Assembly: GCF_051900425.1 (NCBI RefSeq)
Contig: NZ_JBHZGK010000009.1
Coordinates: 62,001-126,000, forward strand
Origin: Frateuria_A sp051900425
GTDB lineage: Bacteria > Pseudomonadota > Gammaproteobacteria > Xanthomonadales > Rhodanobacteraceae
Length of the DNA: 64,000 nt
Direction of reading: 5' to 3'
The notes below the pieces were generated by a model. That model saw only the letters and a list, made by a program, of their open reading frames with translations, was not told where the DNA came from and made no database searches. The translations under genes were made by a program, and so were the position numbers. How positions within the stretch are numbered: position 1 is the stretch's first letter; each line of letters starts with the position of its first letter. Positions 34,283 through 41,888 of this stretch are shown in pieces.

Positions 34283-34606
34283 TCAGAACGGCATCTTGAA
34301 GCCGGGCGGCAGGTTCATCCCCGCCGTGACGCCACCGAGCTTGTTGCGGCTGGCCTCGGCCACCTTGTTCACCGCGTCGTTGACGGCGGCGGCAACCAGG
34401 TCCTCGGCCATCTCCGGATCGTCGGCGAACAGCTTGCGGTCGATCTGCACCCGGCGCACCTCGTGTGCGCCGGTCATCAGCACGGTGACCAGGCCGCCGC
34501 CGGCACTGCCGGTGACTTCCATCCTGGCGATTTCCTCCTGCGCACGCTTCATGTCTTCCTGCATGCGCTGGGCCTGCTGCATCAGCTGACCGATCTGGCC
34601 TCTCAT
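34283..34606 (-). CDS. ybaB: YbaB/EbfC family nucleoid-associated protein
   Basis: 107 aa DNA-binding protein of the YbaB/EbfC family. It starts MRGQIGQLMQQAQRMQEDMKR, an amphipathic helix, and has the VTGSAGGGLVTVLMTGAHEVRRVQID core. Pairing with dnaX and recR is nearly universal in proteobacteria. It starts 15 nt after the dnaX stop. Confidence 0.95.
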   Translation of the reverse strand: MRGQIGQLMQQAQRMQEDMKRAQEEIARMEVTGSAGGGLVTVLMTGAHEVRRVQIDRKLFADDPEMAEDLVAAAVNDAVNKVAEASRNKLGGVTAGMNLPPGFKMPF

Positions 34607-34621
34607 GACTGTCTGCTCCGC

Positions 34622-36292
34622 TCAACTTTCGATGGGTTTGATGGACTGCGGCACCACGCGGGCGCCGAATTCGCGCTTGAGCGACTGCACCAGCGGATCT
34701 TCCTCGATCGCCTGCTCGGCGGCGCTCTGCGCGCTTTCGCGGGCGGAAGCGGCGCGGGCGGCGGGCGTCTCGGACGCACCCTGGCTGTCCGCGACGAAGC
34801 GCAGCTTGATGCGCTCGCCGAGCACATCGCCGATGCGGTCGGCCATCTGGCCGACCATCGGCTCGACGGCAAGGTGCATGTGCGCCGGCTGCAGCGCCAG
34901 CACCAGCGTGTTGCCGTCGCGTTCGCGCAAGGCGGCGTTCTGCGCCAGCTGGCCGAGGGGGCCGCGCAGGCCGGCCTGTTCGATCAGCGCCTCCCAGCGC
35001 GGAAGGCCGCGGGCATCGGTGGCGATCGGCGTGCGCGCGGCGGGGGCCGCGGTTGCCTGGGTCGTGCTGGCTGCGTGCGTGTGTTGCGGACGCGGCGCTG
35101 CCGGCGCGGGTGCCGCGGCAGGTGCGCTGCGCGGCGGGGCGACCGCGGGCCGCGGTGCCGACGCCGGACGGACCGCGCGCTCGGCTGGTGCGGAATCGCC
35201 TGCCTCGCCAGGCTGGAACGCCAGCATGCGCAGCAGCGCCATCTCGAAGCCGGTGCGTGCGTCGGGCGCCAGCGCCAGGTCGCGGCGGCCGGTCGTGGCG
35301 ATCTGGTAGTAGAGCTGCACGTCTTCCGGCTGCATGCGCCCGGCCAGACCGGCAAGGCTTTCCACATGCTCGCCATCGCCTTCAGCGTGATAACCGGGCA
35401 CCAGCTGCATCAGCTGGATGCGGTGCAGTGTGGCGGCCAGGTCGTCGAGCACACCGCCGAAGTCGGGCGAGTACGAGGCGATGCGCTCGCACTCGGCCAT
35501 CAGCCGCGCCCCGTCGCCGTCGGCCAGTGCATCGAGCACGCCCAGCACCTGGCCGCGCGCGACGCTGCCGAGCATGGCGCGCACGTCGTCCGCCTTGAGC
35601 GCGCCGCCGCCGTAGGCGATCGCCTGGTCCAGCAGCGACAGGCCGTCGCGCAGCGAGCCATCGGCGCCGCGCGCCAGCTCGCCGATGGCGGTGTCTTCGT
35701 AGGCGATCTTCTCGGCGTCCAGGATGTGGCGCATCTGGCCGGAGATCTGTTCCGGCAACAGGCGCTTGAGGTTGAACTTCAGGCACCTCGACAAGACCGT
35801 TACCGGCAGCTTCTGTGGATCGGTCGTCGCCAGCAGGAACTTCACGTGCGGCGGCGGCTCCTCCAGCGTCTTGAGCAACGCGTTGAAGGCCGGCTTGGAA
35901 AGCATGTGCACCTCGTCCACCAGGTACACCTTGAAGCGGCCGCGCGCGGGGGCGTACTGCGCGTTCTCGATCACCTCACGCACGTCGTCCACGCCGGTGT
36001 TGCTGGCCGCATCGATTTCGAGCAGGTCGACGAAGCGGCCGGCATCGACCGCCGTGCAGACGGCGCACTCGCCGCAAGGGTCGGCGGACTCGCCACGCTC
36101 GCAATTGAGCGACTTGGCGAAGATGCGCGCGATGGTGGTCTTGCCCACGCCGCGCGTGCCGGTGAACAGGTAGGCGTGGTGCATGCGCCCGGTGTCCAGC
36201 GCATTGGTGAGTGCGCGCACCACATGCTCCTGCCCGACCAGCTCGACGAACTTGCGCGGGCGCCACTTGCGGGCGAGGACCTGATAGGACAT
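34622..36292 (-). CDS. dnaX: DNA polymerase III subunit tau/gamma
   Basis: Clamp-loader ATPase (556 aa). Walker A is GTRGVGKTTIARIFAKSLNC near 45, followed by zinc Cys CERGESADPCGECAVC, Walker B YLVDEVHMLS and SRC (VLSRCLKFNL). A Pro/Ala-rich linker (about 375-425) leads to the tau-specific C-terminal domain that contacts polymerase alpha and DnaB. I did not see an A-AAA-AAG slippery site, so a separate gamma product by frameshifting is not predicted. ATG 36292 is the MSYQVLARKWRP start. Confidence 0.96.
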   Translation of the reverse strand: MSYQVLARKWRPRKFVELVGQEHVVRALTNALDTGRMHHAYLFTGTRGVGKTTIARIFAKSLNCERGESADPCGECAVCTAVDAGRFVDLLEIDAASNTGVDDVREVIENAQYAPARGRFKVYLVDEVHMLSKPAFNALLKTLEEPPPHVKFLLATTDPQKLPVTVLSRCLKFNLKRLLPEQISGQMRHILDAEKIAYEDTAIGELARGADGSLRDGLSLLDQAIAYGGGALKADDVRAMLGSVARGQVLGVLDALADGDGARLMAECERIASYSPDFGGVLDDLAATLHRIQLMQLVPGYHAEGDGEHVESLAGLAGRMQPEDVQLYYQIATTGRRDLALAPDARTGFEMALLRMLAFQPGEAGDSAPAERAVRPASAPRPAVAPPRSAPAAAPAPAAPRPQHTHAASTTQATAAPAARTPIATDARGLPRWEALIEQAGLRGPLGQLAQNAALRERDGNTLVLALQPAHMHLAVEPMVGQMADRIGDVLGERIKLRFVADSQGASETPAARAASARESAQSAAEQAIEEDPLVQSLKREFGARVVPQSIKPIES

Positions 36293-36359
36293 GCGTTGGA
36301 GCCTGTTCTGCGGCTGGGCGGTGGCCCTTGAGTCAGCACTGACTTTGGGGCGGAAACCG

Positions 36360-36388
36360 ATTGTGCCAAGTCGACGCCGGCAAGTCAG
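36360..36388 (-). promoter_or_regulatory. weak candidate dnaX promoter
   Basis: Minus strand CTGACT (36388-36383), 17 bp, CACAAT (36365-36360), each 4 of 6 to consensus. It falls between the 4.5S RNA and dnaX. The leader downstream contains a perfect 14-bp palindrome, AGTCAGCACTGACT (36331-36344). Confidence 0.3.
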
Positions 36389-36415
36389 CCGGACACGTCG
36401 GGGCCCCGAAATGGC

Positions 36416-36525
36416 GGCGGCCCCGCCAACCACACCCCGGCACCCGAATCATCCACTACCGTTGCTTCCTTCCGGACCTGGCGGGGTTTGCGGACTATCG
36501 TCGCGGGGGGACCGACGGGGCCACC
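36416..36525 (-). ncRNA. ffs: 4.5S RNA (bacterial signal recognition particle RNA)
   Basis: The minus strand carries the invariant SRP RNA core CCAGGTCCGGAAGGAAGCAA, with the apical tetraloop region and the asymmetric loop. The 5' end GGTGGCCCCG pairs with the 3' end CGGGGCCGCC (one G-U), giving a single long hairpin of about 110 nt. The ends are set from this pairing and are accurate to a few bases. It lies between tRNA-Ser and dnaX. Confidence 0.93.
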
Positions 36526-36557
36526 ATGGACGTGGGCCTGGAAGCCCTATTTGAAAC

Positions 36558-36650
36558 TGGCGGAGAGGGCGGGATTCGAACCCGCGATACGGGGATAAGC
36601 CGTATACACACTTTCCAGGCGTGCTCCTTCAACCACTCGGACACCTCTCC
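36558..36650 (-). tRNA. tRNA-Ser (anticodon GGA)
   Basis: A 93-nt class II tRNA. The acceptor stem GGAGAGG pairs with CCTCTCC, followed by discriminator G and an encoded CCA. The anticodon loop is CTGGAAA, and a long variable arm and T-arm GGGTTCGAATCCC are present. Read on the minus strand directly upstream of the 4.5S RNA gene. Confidence 0.97.
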
Positions 36651-36690
36651 GGATTCTCTTTGCCGGCCTTGAGGCTGGCAAAGAAGCGGA

Positions 36691-36719
36691 AGGATAGCGA
36701 TCTCCCCCGGCCGACACAA
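36691..36719 (-). promoter_or_regulatory. candidate promoter for tRNA-Ser / 4.5S RNA
   Basis: Minus strand TTGTGT (36719-36714), 17 bp, TATCCT (36696-36691), followed by a short leader holding a TTTGCC/GGCAAA stem-loop before the tRNA. Spacing is ideal, and the hexamers are 3 and 4 of 6 to consensus. Confidence 0.4.
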
Positions 36720-36725
36720 CCGGCC

Positions 36726-36791
36726 GGGCCCACTTTCGGGGCGATGCTTTTCTTCCATCCGGGCAAGAGCATCGTCTCCAAGTGACTCCTG
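36726..36791. repeat. diverged copy of the 34201 repeat family
   Basis: It aligns over its full length with 34201-34267 when both are read on the minus strand: a GGAGYC head, GATGC, a CTT-CCCG loop region, then AGCATCGCCC and a GGGC tail. It lies just after the hydrolase gene at 36798. A perfect 7-bp hairpin, TGACTCC-TGCC-GGAGTCA (36783-36800), overlaps that gene's stop codon. Confidence 0.65.
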
Positions 36792-36797
36792 CCGGAG

Positions 36798-37556
36798 TCA
36801 GCCGGCGTCCGGCCGCGGGAGGGACGGCGAGGGCAGCTCGAGACCGCCGCCGGGGCGGGCGATCGCATAGCCCCGCGTGCGCAGCGCCTCGCCATCGGCG
36901 GCGCTGCCGTAGTGGTAGAGCACGAGCTGCCGGCGCAGCCTTTCGTCGTATTCGCGCTCCAGGTCGTCCACGCCGCTGTGCGAGGGATTGCCGACCAGTC
37001 CGCAGTCGTGCAGCACGCGCTCATCGCCCGCCGCGTACTGCGCCAGCATCTCGGGCACGGGCCGGGTATCGCCGGTGAAGACGAAGCTGCCATGCAGCGC
37101 CAGACCGAAGGAGGTGTCCGGGCGGTGGTGCCGCGTGGGAAACACGTCGAACCACCACCCGTCCAGCCAGAAGCCACGGCTGCACGGCACCAGCCGGAAC
37201 GCCTCCCAGAAGTTCACTCCGCCCTCGGCCAGCACGCCGGGGTAGTCCGCCACGCGCGTCTGCAGCCAGGGCACCAGCGCGGCGTGGACAAACACGCGCA
37301 CGCCGCCACGCAGCGACTCGTCGAACCACAGCCGGGTGAACAGCCGCTCCATGCCGCCCACGTGGTCCAGGTGGGTGTGGGTGATGTAGATCGCGCGCGG
37401 CAGCTCGCCGTAGGCCGCCTGATAACGGTCCAGCGTGTCGGGGCCGCAATCGATCAGCAGCATCGGCTTGCCGTCCCGCTCGAGCACCGCAGCCGAGGAA
37501 CCCAGTTCCACCGCGTGCGCCGCGCCGACACCAAGAAAACGCAGCGACCAGTTCAT
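36798..37556 (-). CDS. Metallo-beta-lactamase fold hydrolase
   Basis: 252 aa. The metal-binding motif is THTHLDHVGGMERL near residue 61, with later His/Asp in the FVFTGDTRPVPEM and DCG...HSGVDD parts. It resembles the RNase Z/phosphodiesterase-like branch of the fold rather than lactamases. The substrate is unknown. The ATG at 37556 overlaps the kdkA stop (ATGA), so it is translated with the Kdo kinase and may act in the same envelope pathway. Confidence 0.85.
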   Translation of the reverse strand: MNWSLRFLGVGAAHAVELGSSAAVLERDGKPMLLIDCGPDTLDRYQAAYGELPRAIYITHTHLDHVGGMERLFTRLWFDESLRGGVRVFVHAALVPWLQTRVADYPGVLAEGGVNFWEAFRLVPCSRGFWLDGWWFDVFPTRHHRPDTSFGLALHGSFVFTGDTRPVPEMLAQYAAGDERVLHDCGLVGNPSHSGVDDLEREYDERLRRQLVLYHYGSAADGEALRTRGYAIARPGGGLELPSPSLPRPDAG

Positions 37557-38278
37557 GCGCCCAGCGTCCTTTCGTAGCCGTAGACCAGCGGCCCCCAGAT
37601 GGCCGCCTGGAAGTCCGCAATGCGCCCGGTGGCGCCGAGCTTGACCAGCGAGCGACGCAACCGCGCCAGGTTCGCCAGCCGCCACGATTCCGCCGGCGCG
37701 CGCAGTGCGCCACGGTCGAAGTCGATCAGGTACAGCGCGCCGGACGTGACCAGTACGTTGTGCGCATTGAGATCGGCGTGCCAGATCCCCTCGCGATGGA
37801 AGCGCGCGACCAGCGCGCCGGTTTCGCGCGCCAGGTCCGCATCCAGTCGGCCGTCTTCCAGGCACTGAGCAAGCGTGCGCGCCTCGTCGATGCGTCGGGT
37901 GATCAGGTCAGCCGTGTACAAAAAGCCGTGGCGGCAGAAGCGGGCGGCGACCGGTTTTGGCGCGGGAAGCTCCAGGCCGGCGATATGCGCCAGCAGCCGG
38001 AACTCGGCGAAACTGCGCGTGTGCGCGGCGCCGGTCCACAGGTAGCGGTCGCGGTTGAAGCGCCCGACCAGGCCGCCTCGATGGTAATGACGCAGCACGC
38101 AGGCACCCGCCGGCGTATCGATCATGGCCACGCCACCCCGCCCGCCGCCTTGCTGCTGGAGCGCGCCGCGGTTGCGCCAGAAAGCCGGATCGAACCATTC
38201 GCCGTCGACGACGCCCAGCGCGGCATCGAAAAGCACCTTGCCGCCGGCTTCCTCGCGGATCTGCTCCTGCATCATCAT
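37553..38278 (-). CDS. kdkA: 3-deoxy-D-manno-octulosonic acid kinase
   Basis: LPS inner-core kinase (241 aa) that phosphorylates Kdo. It has a eukaryotic-kinase-like fold: catalytic loop GIWHADLNAHNVLV with HxDLxxxN, then the metal-binding YLIDFDRG. The N-terminal RHYHRGGLVGRFNRDRYLW is typical of KdkA/InaA-like kinases. It starts MMMQEQIREE; any of three consecutive ATGs could serve. It is divergent from the glycosyltransferase gene at 38300, with only 21 bp between start codons. Confidence 0.88.
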   Translation of the reverse strand: MMMQEQIREEAGGKVLFDAALGVVDGEWFDPAFWRNRGALQQQGGGRGGVAMIDTPAGACVLRHYHRGGLVGRFNRDRYLWTGAAHTRSFAEFRLLAHIAGLELPAPKPVAARFCRHGFLYTADLITRRIDEARTLAQCLEDGRLDADLARETGALVARFHREGIWHADLNAHNVLVTSGALYLIDFDRGALRAPAESWRLANLARLRRSLVKLGATGRIADFQAAIWGPLVYGYERTLGA

Positions 38279-38299
38279 GTGCGGTCGAAGGAGACGTTC

Positions 38300-39370
38300 A
38301 TGCCGGTCGATTCTAGCCCAAGCCCCCTGCCCGCTCCCGCTTCGCTGTGCCTTTTGCGCACCTCGGCGATCGGGGATGTCACGCACGTGGTACCGCTGGT
38401 GCGCACGTTGCAGCAGGCCTGGCCGCAGACGGCGCTGACCTGGGTGGTGGGCAAGCTCGAGCGCAGGCTGGTGGGCGATATCGAGGGGGTCGGGTTCGTC
38501 ACCTTCGACAAGGGAGCGGGCTGGGCGGGCATGCGCGCGGTGTGGCATGCGCTGCGCGGGCGGCGCTTCGATGCCCTGCTGCAGATGCAGGTGGCGGCGC
38601 GTTCGAACCTGCTGAGCCTGGGCGTGCGGGCCAACCGGCGCGTGGGCTACGACCGCGCGCGCTCCAAGGACCTGCACGGCCTGGTGATCAACGAGCGTAT
38701 TCCCGCGCGGACCGGCGAGCACGTGCTCGATGCCATCGGCAGCTTCTGCGAGCCGCTGGGACTGAAACAGACGCAGGTGCGCTGGGATATCCCGATACCG
38801 GAGGAGGCACGCGCCTGGGCCGGGGAACAACTACCGGGCGCCACGCCCACACTGCTGGTCAGCCCCACGTCCAGCCATGCCCTGCGCAACTGGTACCCCG
38901 AGCGCTACGCGGCGGTGATCGATCACGCGCTGGCGCGCGGCTGGCGCGTGGCGCTGGTGGGCGGCCCGTCTCCCGGCGAGCGGGCGATGGCCGACGCGGT
39001 GCTGGCGAGCTGCAAGCGCCAGCCGCTGGACCTCACCGGCAAGGACACGCTCAAGCGGATGCTCGCCATGTGCGGTCGGGCGCAGCTTTTGCTCACGCCC
39101 GATTCCGGCCCCATGCACATGGCCAACGCCGTCGGAACCAAGGTGCTGGGGCTGCATGCGGCAAGCAACCCGAACCGCTCCGGGCCCTACTCGGACCGAA
39201 GCTGGTGCGTGGACAAGTACGACCAGGCGGCGCGTCGCTTCCTCGGCAAGCCGGCGAGCGAACTGGCCTGGGGTACGAAGATCGAGCGGCCGGGCGTGAT
39301 GGGCCTGATCGAAGTCGATGACGTGATCGAGCGGTTCGAGGCGTTTGCCTCCTCGCGCGGGCTGGTTTGA
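38300..39370 (+). CDS. Family 9 (heptosyltransferase-like) glycosyltransferase
   Basis: 356 aa cytoplasmic GT-B enzyme of the ADP-heptose:LPS heptosyltransferase family. N-terminal LLRTSAIGDVTHVVPLVRTL is the acceptor-side Gly/Asp motif. The donor-side block is LLLTPDSGPMHMANAVGTKVLGLHAASNPNRSGPYS. It is expected to add a sugar to the LPS core. AAGGAGA stands 5 nt before the ATG. The neighbours kdkA and DUF6165 support an LPS role; the exact linkage cannot be told. Confidence 0.88.
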   Translation: MPVDSSPSPLPAPASLCLLRTSAIGDVTHVVPLVRTLQQAWPQTALTWVVGKLERRLVGDIEGVGFVTFDKGAGWAGMRAVWHALRGRRFDALLQMQVAARSNLLSLGVRANRRVGYDRARSKDLHGLVINERIPARTGEHVLDAIGSFCEPLGLKQTQVRWDIPIPEEARAWAGEQLPGATPTLLVSPTSSHALRNWYPERYAAVIDHALARGWRVALVGGPSPGERAMADAVLASCKRQPLDLTGKDTLKRMLAMCGRAQLLLTPDSGPMHMANAVGTKVLGLHAASNPNRSGPYSDRSWCVDKYDQAARRFLGKPASELAWGTKIERPGVMGLIEVDDVIERFEAFASSRGLV

Positions 39371-39506
39371 CTGGCGTCCTGCGCCGGGCCGGGTGACCGC
39401 TCGGGTTTAAGGCGGGCGCTTCGACTCGCCTGCGCGCGGACCAGCGCGATCGGATCGCTACAACTGACTGCCCTGGCGTGGACGCGCGGCGCCAGCGTCG
39501 AACAGC

Positions 39507-39908
39507 TCAGGCGGACGGGCGGTAATCCTGATAGGACTTCTCTTCCACCAGCTGCGAGCCGAGCTTGAGGTTGATCTCGCGCTTGACCGCCGCACGCACG
39601 TCGTTGCGGAAATACACCGAACGCGCCAACTCGATGAACTCCGCATCGAAGGCCTGCGCCTTCTCCTTGAGGCGGATGCGATCCTCGATGTCCCACAGGT
39701 CCTCGTTGACCGCCAGCAACCGCGCGCGCTCGTCGGCGATGTCGGTCTGCGACGCGGCGTCGTTGGCCCATGTCGCGTTGAGCAGATCCAGCTCGTTGCG
39801 CACATTGGCGAGCTTGGCCGGATCGCTGATCTGGCGCGCCTTGATCTCCAGGATGGTGATCTTGTCGATCAGCTCGCCGTAGGAAACCGGGACTTGGATG
39901 AGGCTCAT
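39507..39908 (-). CDS. DUF6165 family protein
   Basis: 133 aa, with no known fold or activity that I can name. It begins MSLIQVPVSYGELIDKITILEIK and is mostly helical with charged heptads, likely a coiled coil (residues 25-110). Proteins of this kind are often encoded in LPS and glycosyltransferase loci. It follows the ammonia-lyase gene by 16 nt with its own GGAG site. The name rests on memory of the family and should be checked. Confidence 0.7.
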   Translation of the reverse strand: MSLIQVPVSYGELIDKITILEIKARQISDPAKLANVRNELDLLNATWANDAASQTDIADERARLLAVNEDLWDIEDRIRLKEKAQAFDAEFIELARSVYFRNDVRAAVKREINLKLGSQLVEEKSYQDYRPSA

Positions 39909-39924
39909 GGGGAACTCCGGAAAA

Positions 39925-41853
39925 TCAGGGGTAGGCGACGACGTCGGCCACCAGCCACGGGTGTGCCGCGGCGGCGAACGCACGTTGTTGCTGGAGGTCG
40001 CAGATGGTGCGGATGTCGCCGTCCATCGCACGGTCGCGATGCATGAAGGCGACCCGCTCGCGCAGCAGGGCATGGGCGGTCCGCACGGCGGTGCCGGCGT
40101 GGAAGTCCTCGCCTTCGGACAGCGCCGCCATCAGTTGGCGCACTTCCTGTTCGAACTGGGCGTAGTGCGGATGGCCCTCGCGCGGGGCGTTGCCGATCTT
40201 GGCGGCGAGCGCACGCCAGTCGCCACGAGCGGCCAGGCGGCGCGCGGCGTCGAGCATTTCGCGGCGGTAGTCCAGCGCCTGCGCGGCGGTATAGAGCTCC
40301 AGCGCCAGCACGTGGCCGAGATCCTCCATCATCTCCAGTACGTGGCGAGCCTCGTTGGCGCCCATCGAGACGTGGTCCTCGGCATTCGCGCTCGTGGGGA
40401 TCGAATACACGCTGGCCGGGTGCGCGCGGGTGGCCAGGTCGTTGACCAGCGCGGCGGCGGTGTACTGCACGATCATGAAGCCCGAATCGGTACCGTCCTC
40501 GTTGCCGGTGAGGAACGCCGGCAGGCCGTCGTTGGTGGCCGGATCGACCAGCTTGTTGAGGCGGCGCTCGGAGATCGAAGCCAGCACCGGGATGGCGGCC
40601 TTGACGTAGCTCATCGCCAGCGCCAGCGGCATGCCGTGGAAGTGGCCGGCGGAGATCACCTGTTCTTCGATGAACTGCGCGCCCTCGGCATCCGGGAAGA
40701 TCAGCGGGTTGTCGGTGACCGAATTGAGCTCCACGTCGATCACGCGGCAGGCCTGCGCCCAGGCATCGCGCACCGCGCCGTGCACCTGCGGCATGCAGCG
40801 CAGGCAGTAGGCATCCTGCGGCTGGTGCTTCTTGCCGCCCTTGAACGGCAGGAATCGGTCGTAGAAGGCCTCGCGGCCGTGCCGCTGGTTGGCTGGCACC
40901 CAATCCCAGCCGATATCGAAGGACAGCGCCTGGTCTTCCGGCAGCGTCCACGCCTCGGCCGACCATGGCTTGAAGCGCGGCACCAGGTGGTAGGGAATGT
41001 CGACCAGCGTGGAACCGGCCAGCAGTTGGCGCACATGCGACGCCGCCTCGACCTGGCCCGGATGCGGGCGCAGCGCATGCACTTCCTGCCGCAGCGCGCC
41101 GCTGCGGCCGGCGAAGGCATCCAGCGTCATCGACGCGGCCAGATCTGCCACGCCGAGCAGGTATTCAAGCTCGTCCAGCGCCAGCACCGCGGTGGCGAGC
41201 ATCTGCGCGGTACCGTTGTTGAGCGCCAGGCCTTCCTTGAAAGACAGGCGGATCGGCTCCAGCCCGGCGCGCTTCAGGGCTTCCCCGCCTGGCAGCCGCT
41301 CGCCTTCGAAGAACGCCTCGCCGCCGCCCAGCAGCACGATCGCCAGATGCGAGAGCGGCGCCAGGTCGCCGCTGGCGCCGACCGACCCCTTCTCCGGAAC
41401 CACCGGCACCACGCCGCGGTTGAGCATCGCGGTGAGCGCCTGGAGGGTGGACACGCGGATGCCCGAATGGCCGCGCATAAGCGTGTTGATGCGGATCACC
41501 AGCATCGCCCGCACCACGTCCGGCGCGAACGGTTTGCCCACGCAGACCGCGTGGGTGACGATCAGGTTGTGCTGCAGCTCCTCCATGAGGCTCGCGCCTT
41601 CCTTGGACGCATCCTGCATCACCAGCTCGTCGCGCATGCGGTGCCCGCCCAGCAGCTTGTCGGCGTTGCTGCCGAAGCCGGTGGTGACGCCGTAGGTGGG
41701 CTCGCCGCAGCTGACCTTCTCGGCCAGGAAATCGGCTGCGTGGCGCACGCGCTCGAGCTGCGCCGGATCCAGCGCCACTGCCACGCCGCGCCGCGCCGCC
41801 GCGACCAGCTGCGCGCGGGTGAGGCTGCGCCCATCGAGAATGATCTTGTCCAC
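39925..41853 (-). CDS. Aromatic amino-acid ammonia-lyase family protein (HAL/PAL/TAL), extended form
   Basis: 642 aa, about 130 longer than histidine ammonia-lyase. The MIO cofactor triad Ala160-Ser161-Gly162 is in GSVGASGDLAPLSHLA. The catalytic Tyr is in TYGVTTGFGSNAD (residue 54), and LNNGTAQM, QDAYCLRCMPQVHG and NSVTDNPL are present. An insert of about 55 residues (about 288-343) and a long C-terminal tail are absent from HAL. The selectivity pair reads Thr-His (NLIVTHAVCVG) where HAL has Ser-His. No hutU, hutI or hutG is nearby. The start is GTG 41853 with GGAG 5 nt upstream. Confidence 0.88.
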   Translation of the reverse strand: MDKIILDGRSLTRAQLVAAARRGVAVALDPAQLERVRHAADFLAEKVSCGEPTYGVTTGFGSNADKLLGGHRMRDELVMQDASKEGASLMEELQHNLIVTHAVCVGKPFAPDVVRAMLVIRINTLMRGHSGIRVSTLQALTAMLNRGVVPVVPEKGSVGASGDLAPLSHLAIVLLGGGEAFFEGERLPGGEALKRAGLEPIRLSFKEGLALNNGTAQMLATAVLALDELEYLLGVADLAASMTLDAFAGRSGALRQEVHALRPHPGQVEAASHVRQLLAGSTLVDIPYHLVPRFKPWSAEAWTLPEDQALSFDIGWDWVPANQRHGREAFYDRFLPFKGGKKHQPQDAYCLRCMPQVHGAVRDAWAQACRVIDVELNSVTDNPLIFPDAEGAQFIEEQVISAGHFHGMPLALAMSYVKAAIPVLASISERRLNKLVDPATNDGLPAFLTGNEDGTDSGFMIVQYTAAALVNDLATRAHPASVYSIPTSANAEDHVSMGANEARHVLEMMEDLGHVLALELYTAAQALDYRREMLDAARRLAARGDWRALAAKIGNAPREGHPHYAQFEQEVRQLMAALSEGEDFHAGTAVRTAHALLRERVAFMHRDRAMDGDIRTICDLQQQRAFAAAAHPWLVADVVAYP

Positions 41854-41888
41854 CGGTGCTCCGTCGTGTTCGTGGGCGACTCCGCGAC

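Noticed and set aside
34622..36292. Programmed frameshift in dnaX giving gamma
   Set aside because: I found no A-AAA-AAG or similar slippery heptamer with a downstream hairpin in the gene.
36783..36800. Hairpin at the stop of the metallo-hydrolase gene as a terminator
   Set aside because: The stem is good but no T-run follows on the coding strand; it fits better as part of the adjacent repeat.
39925..41853. Calling the ammonia-lyase hutH of a histidine-utilisation operon
   Set aside because: No hutU, hutI or hutG is present, and length and insert differ from HutH, so only the family name is given.
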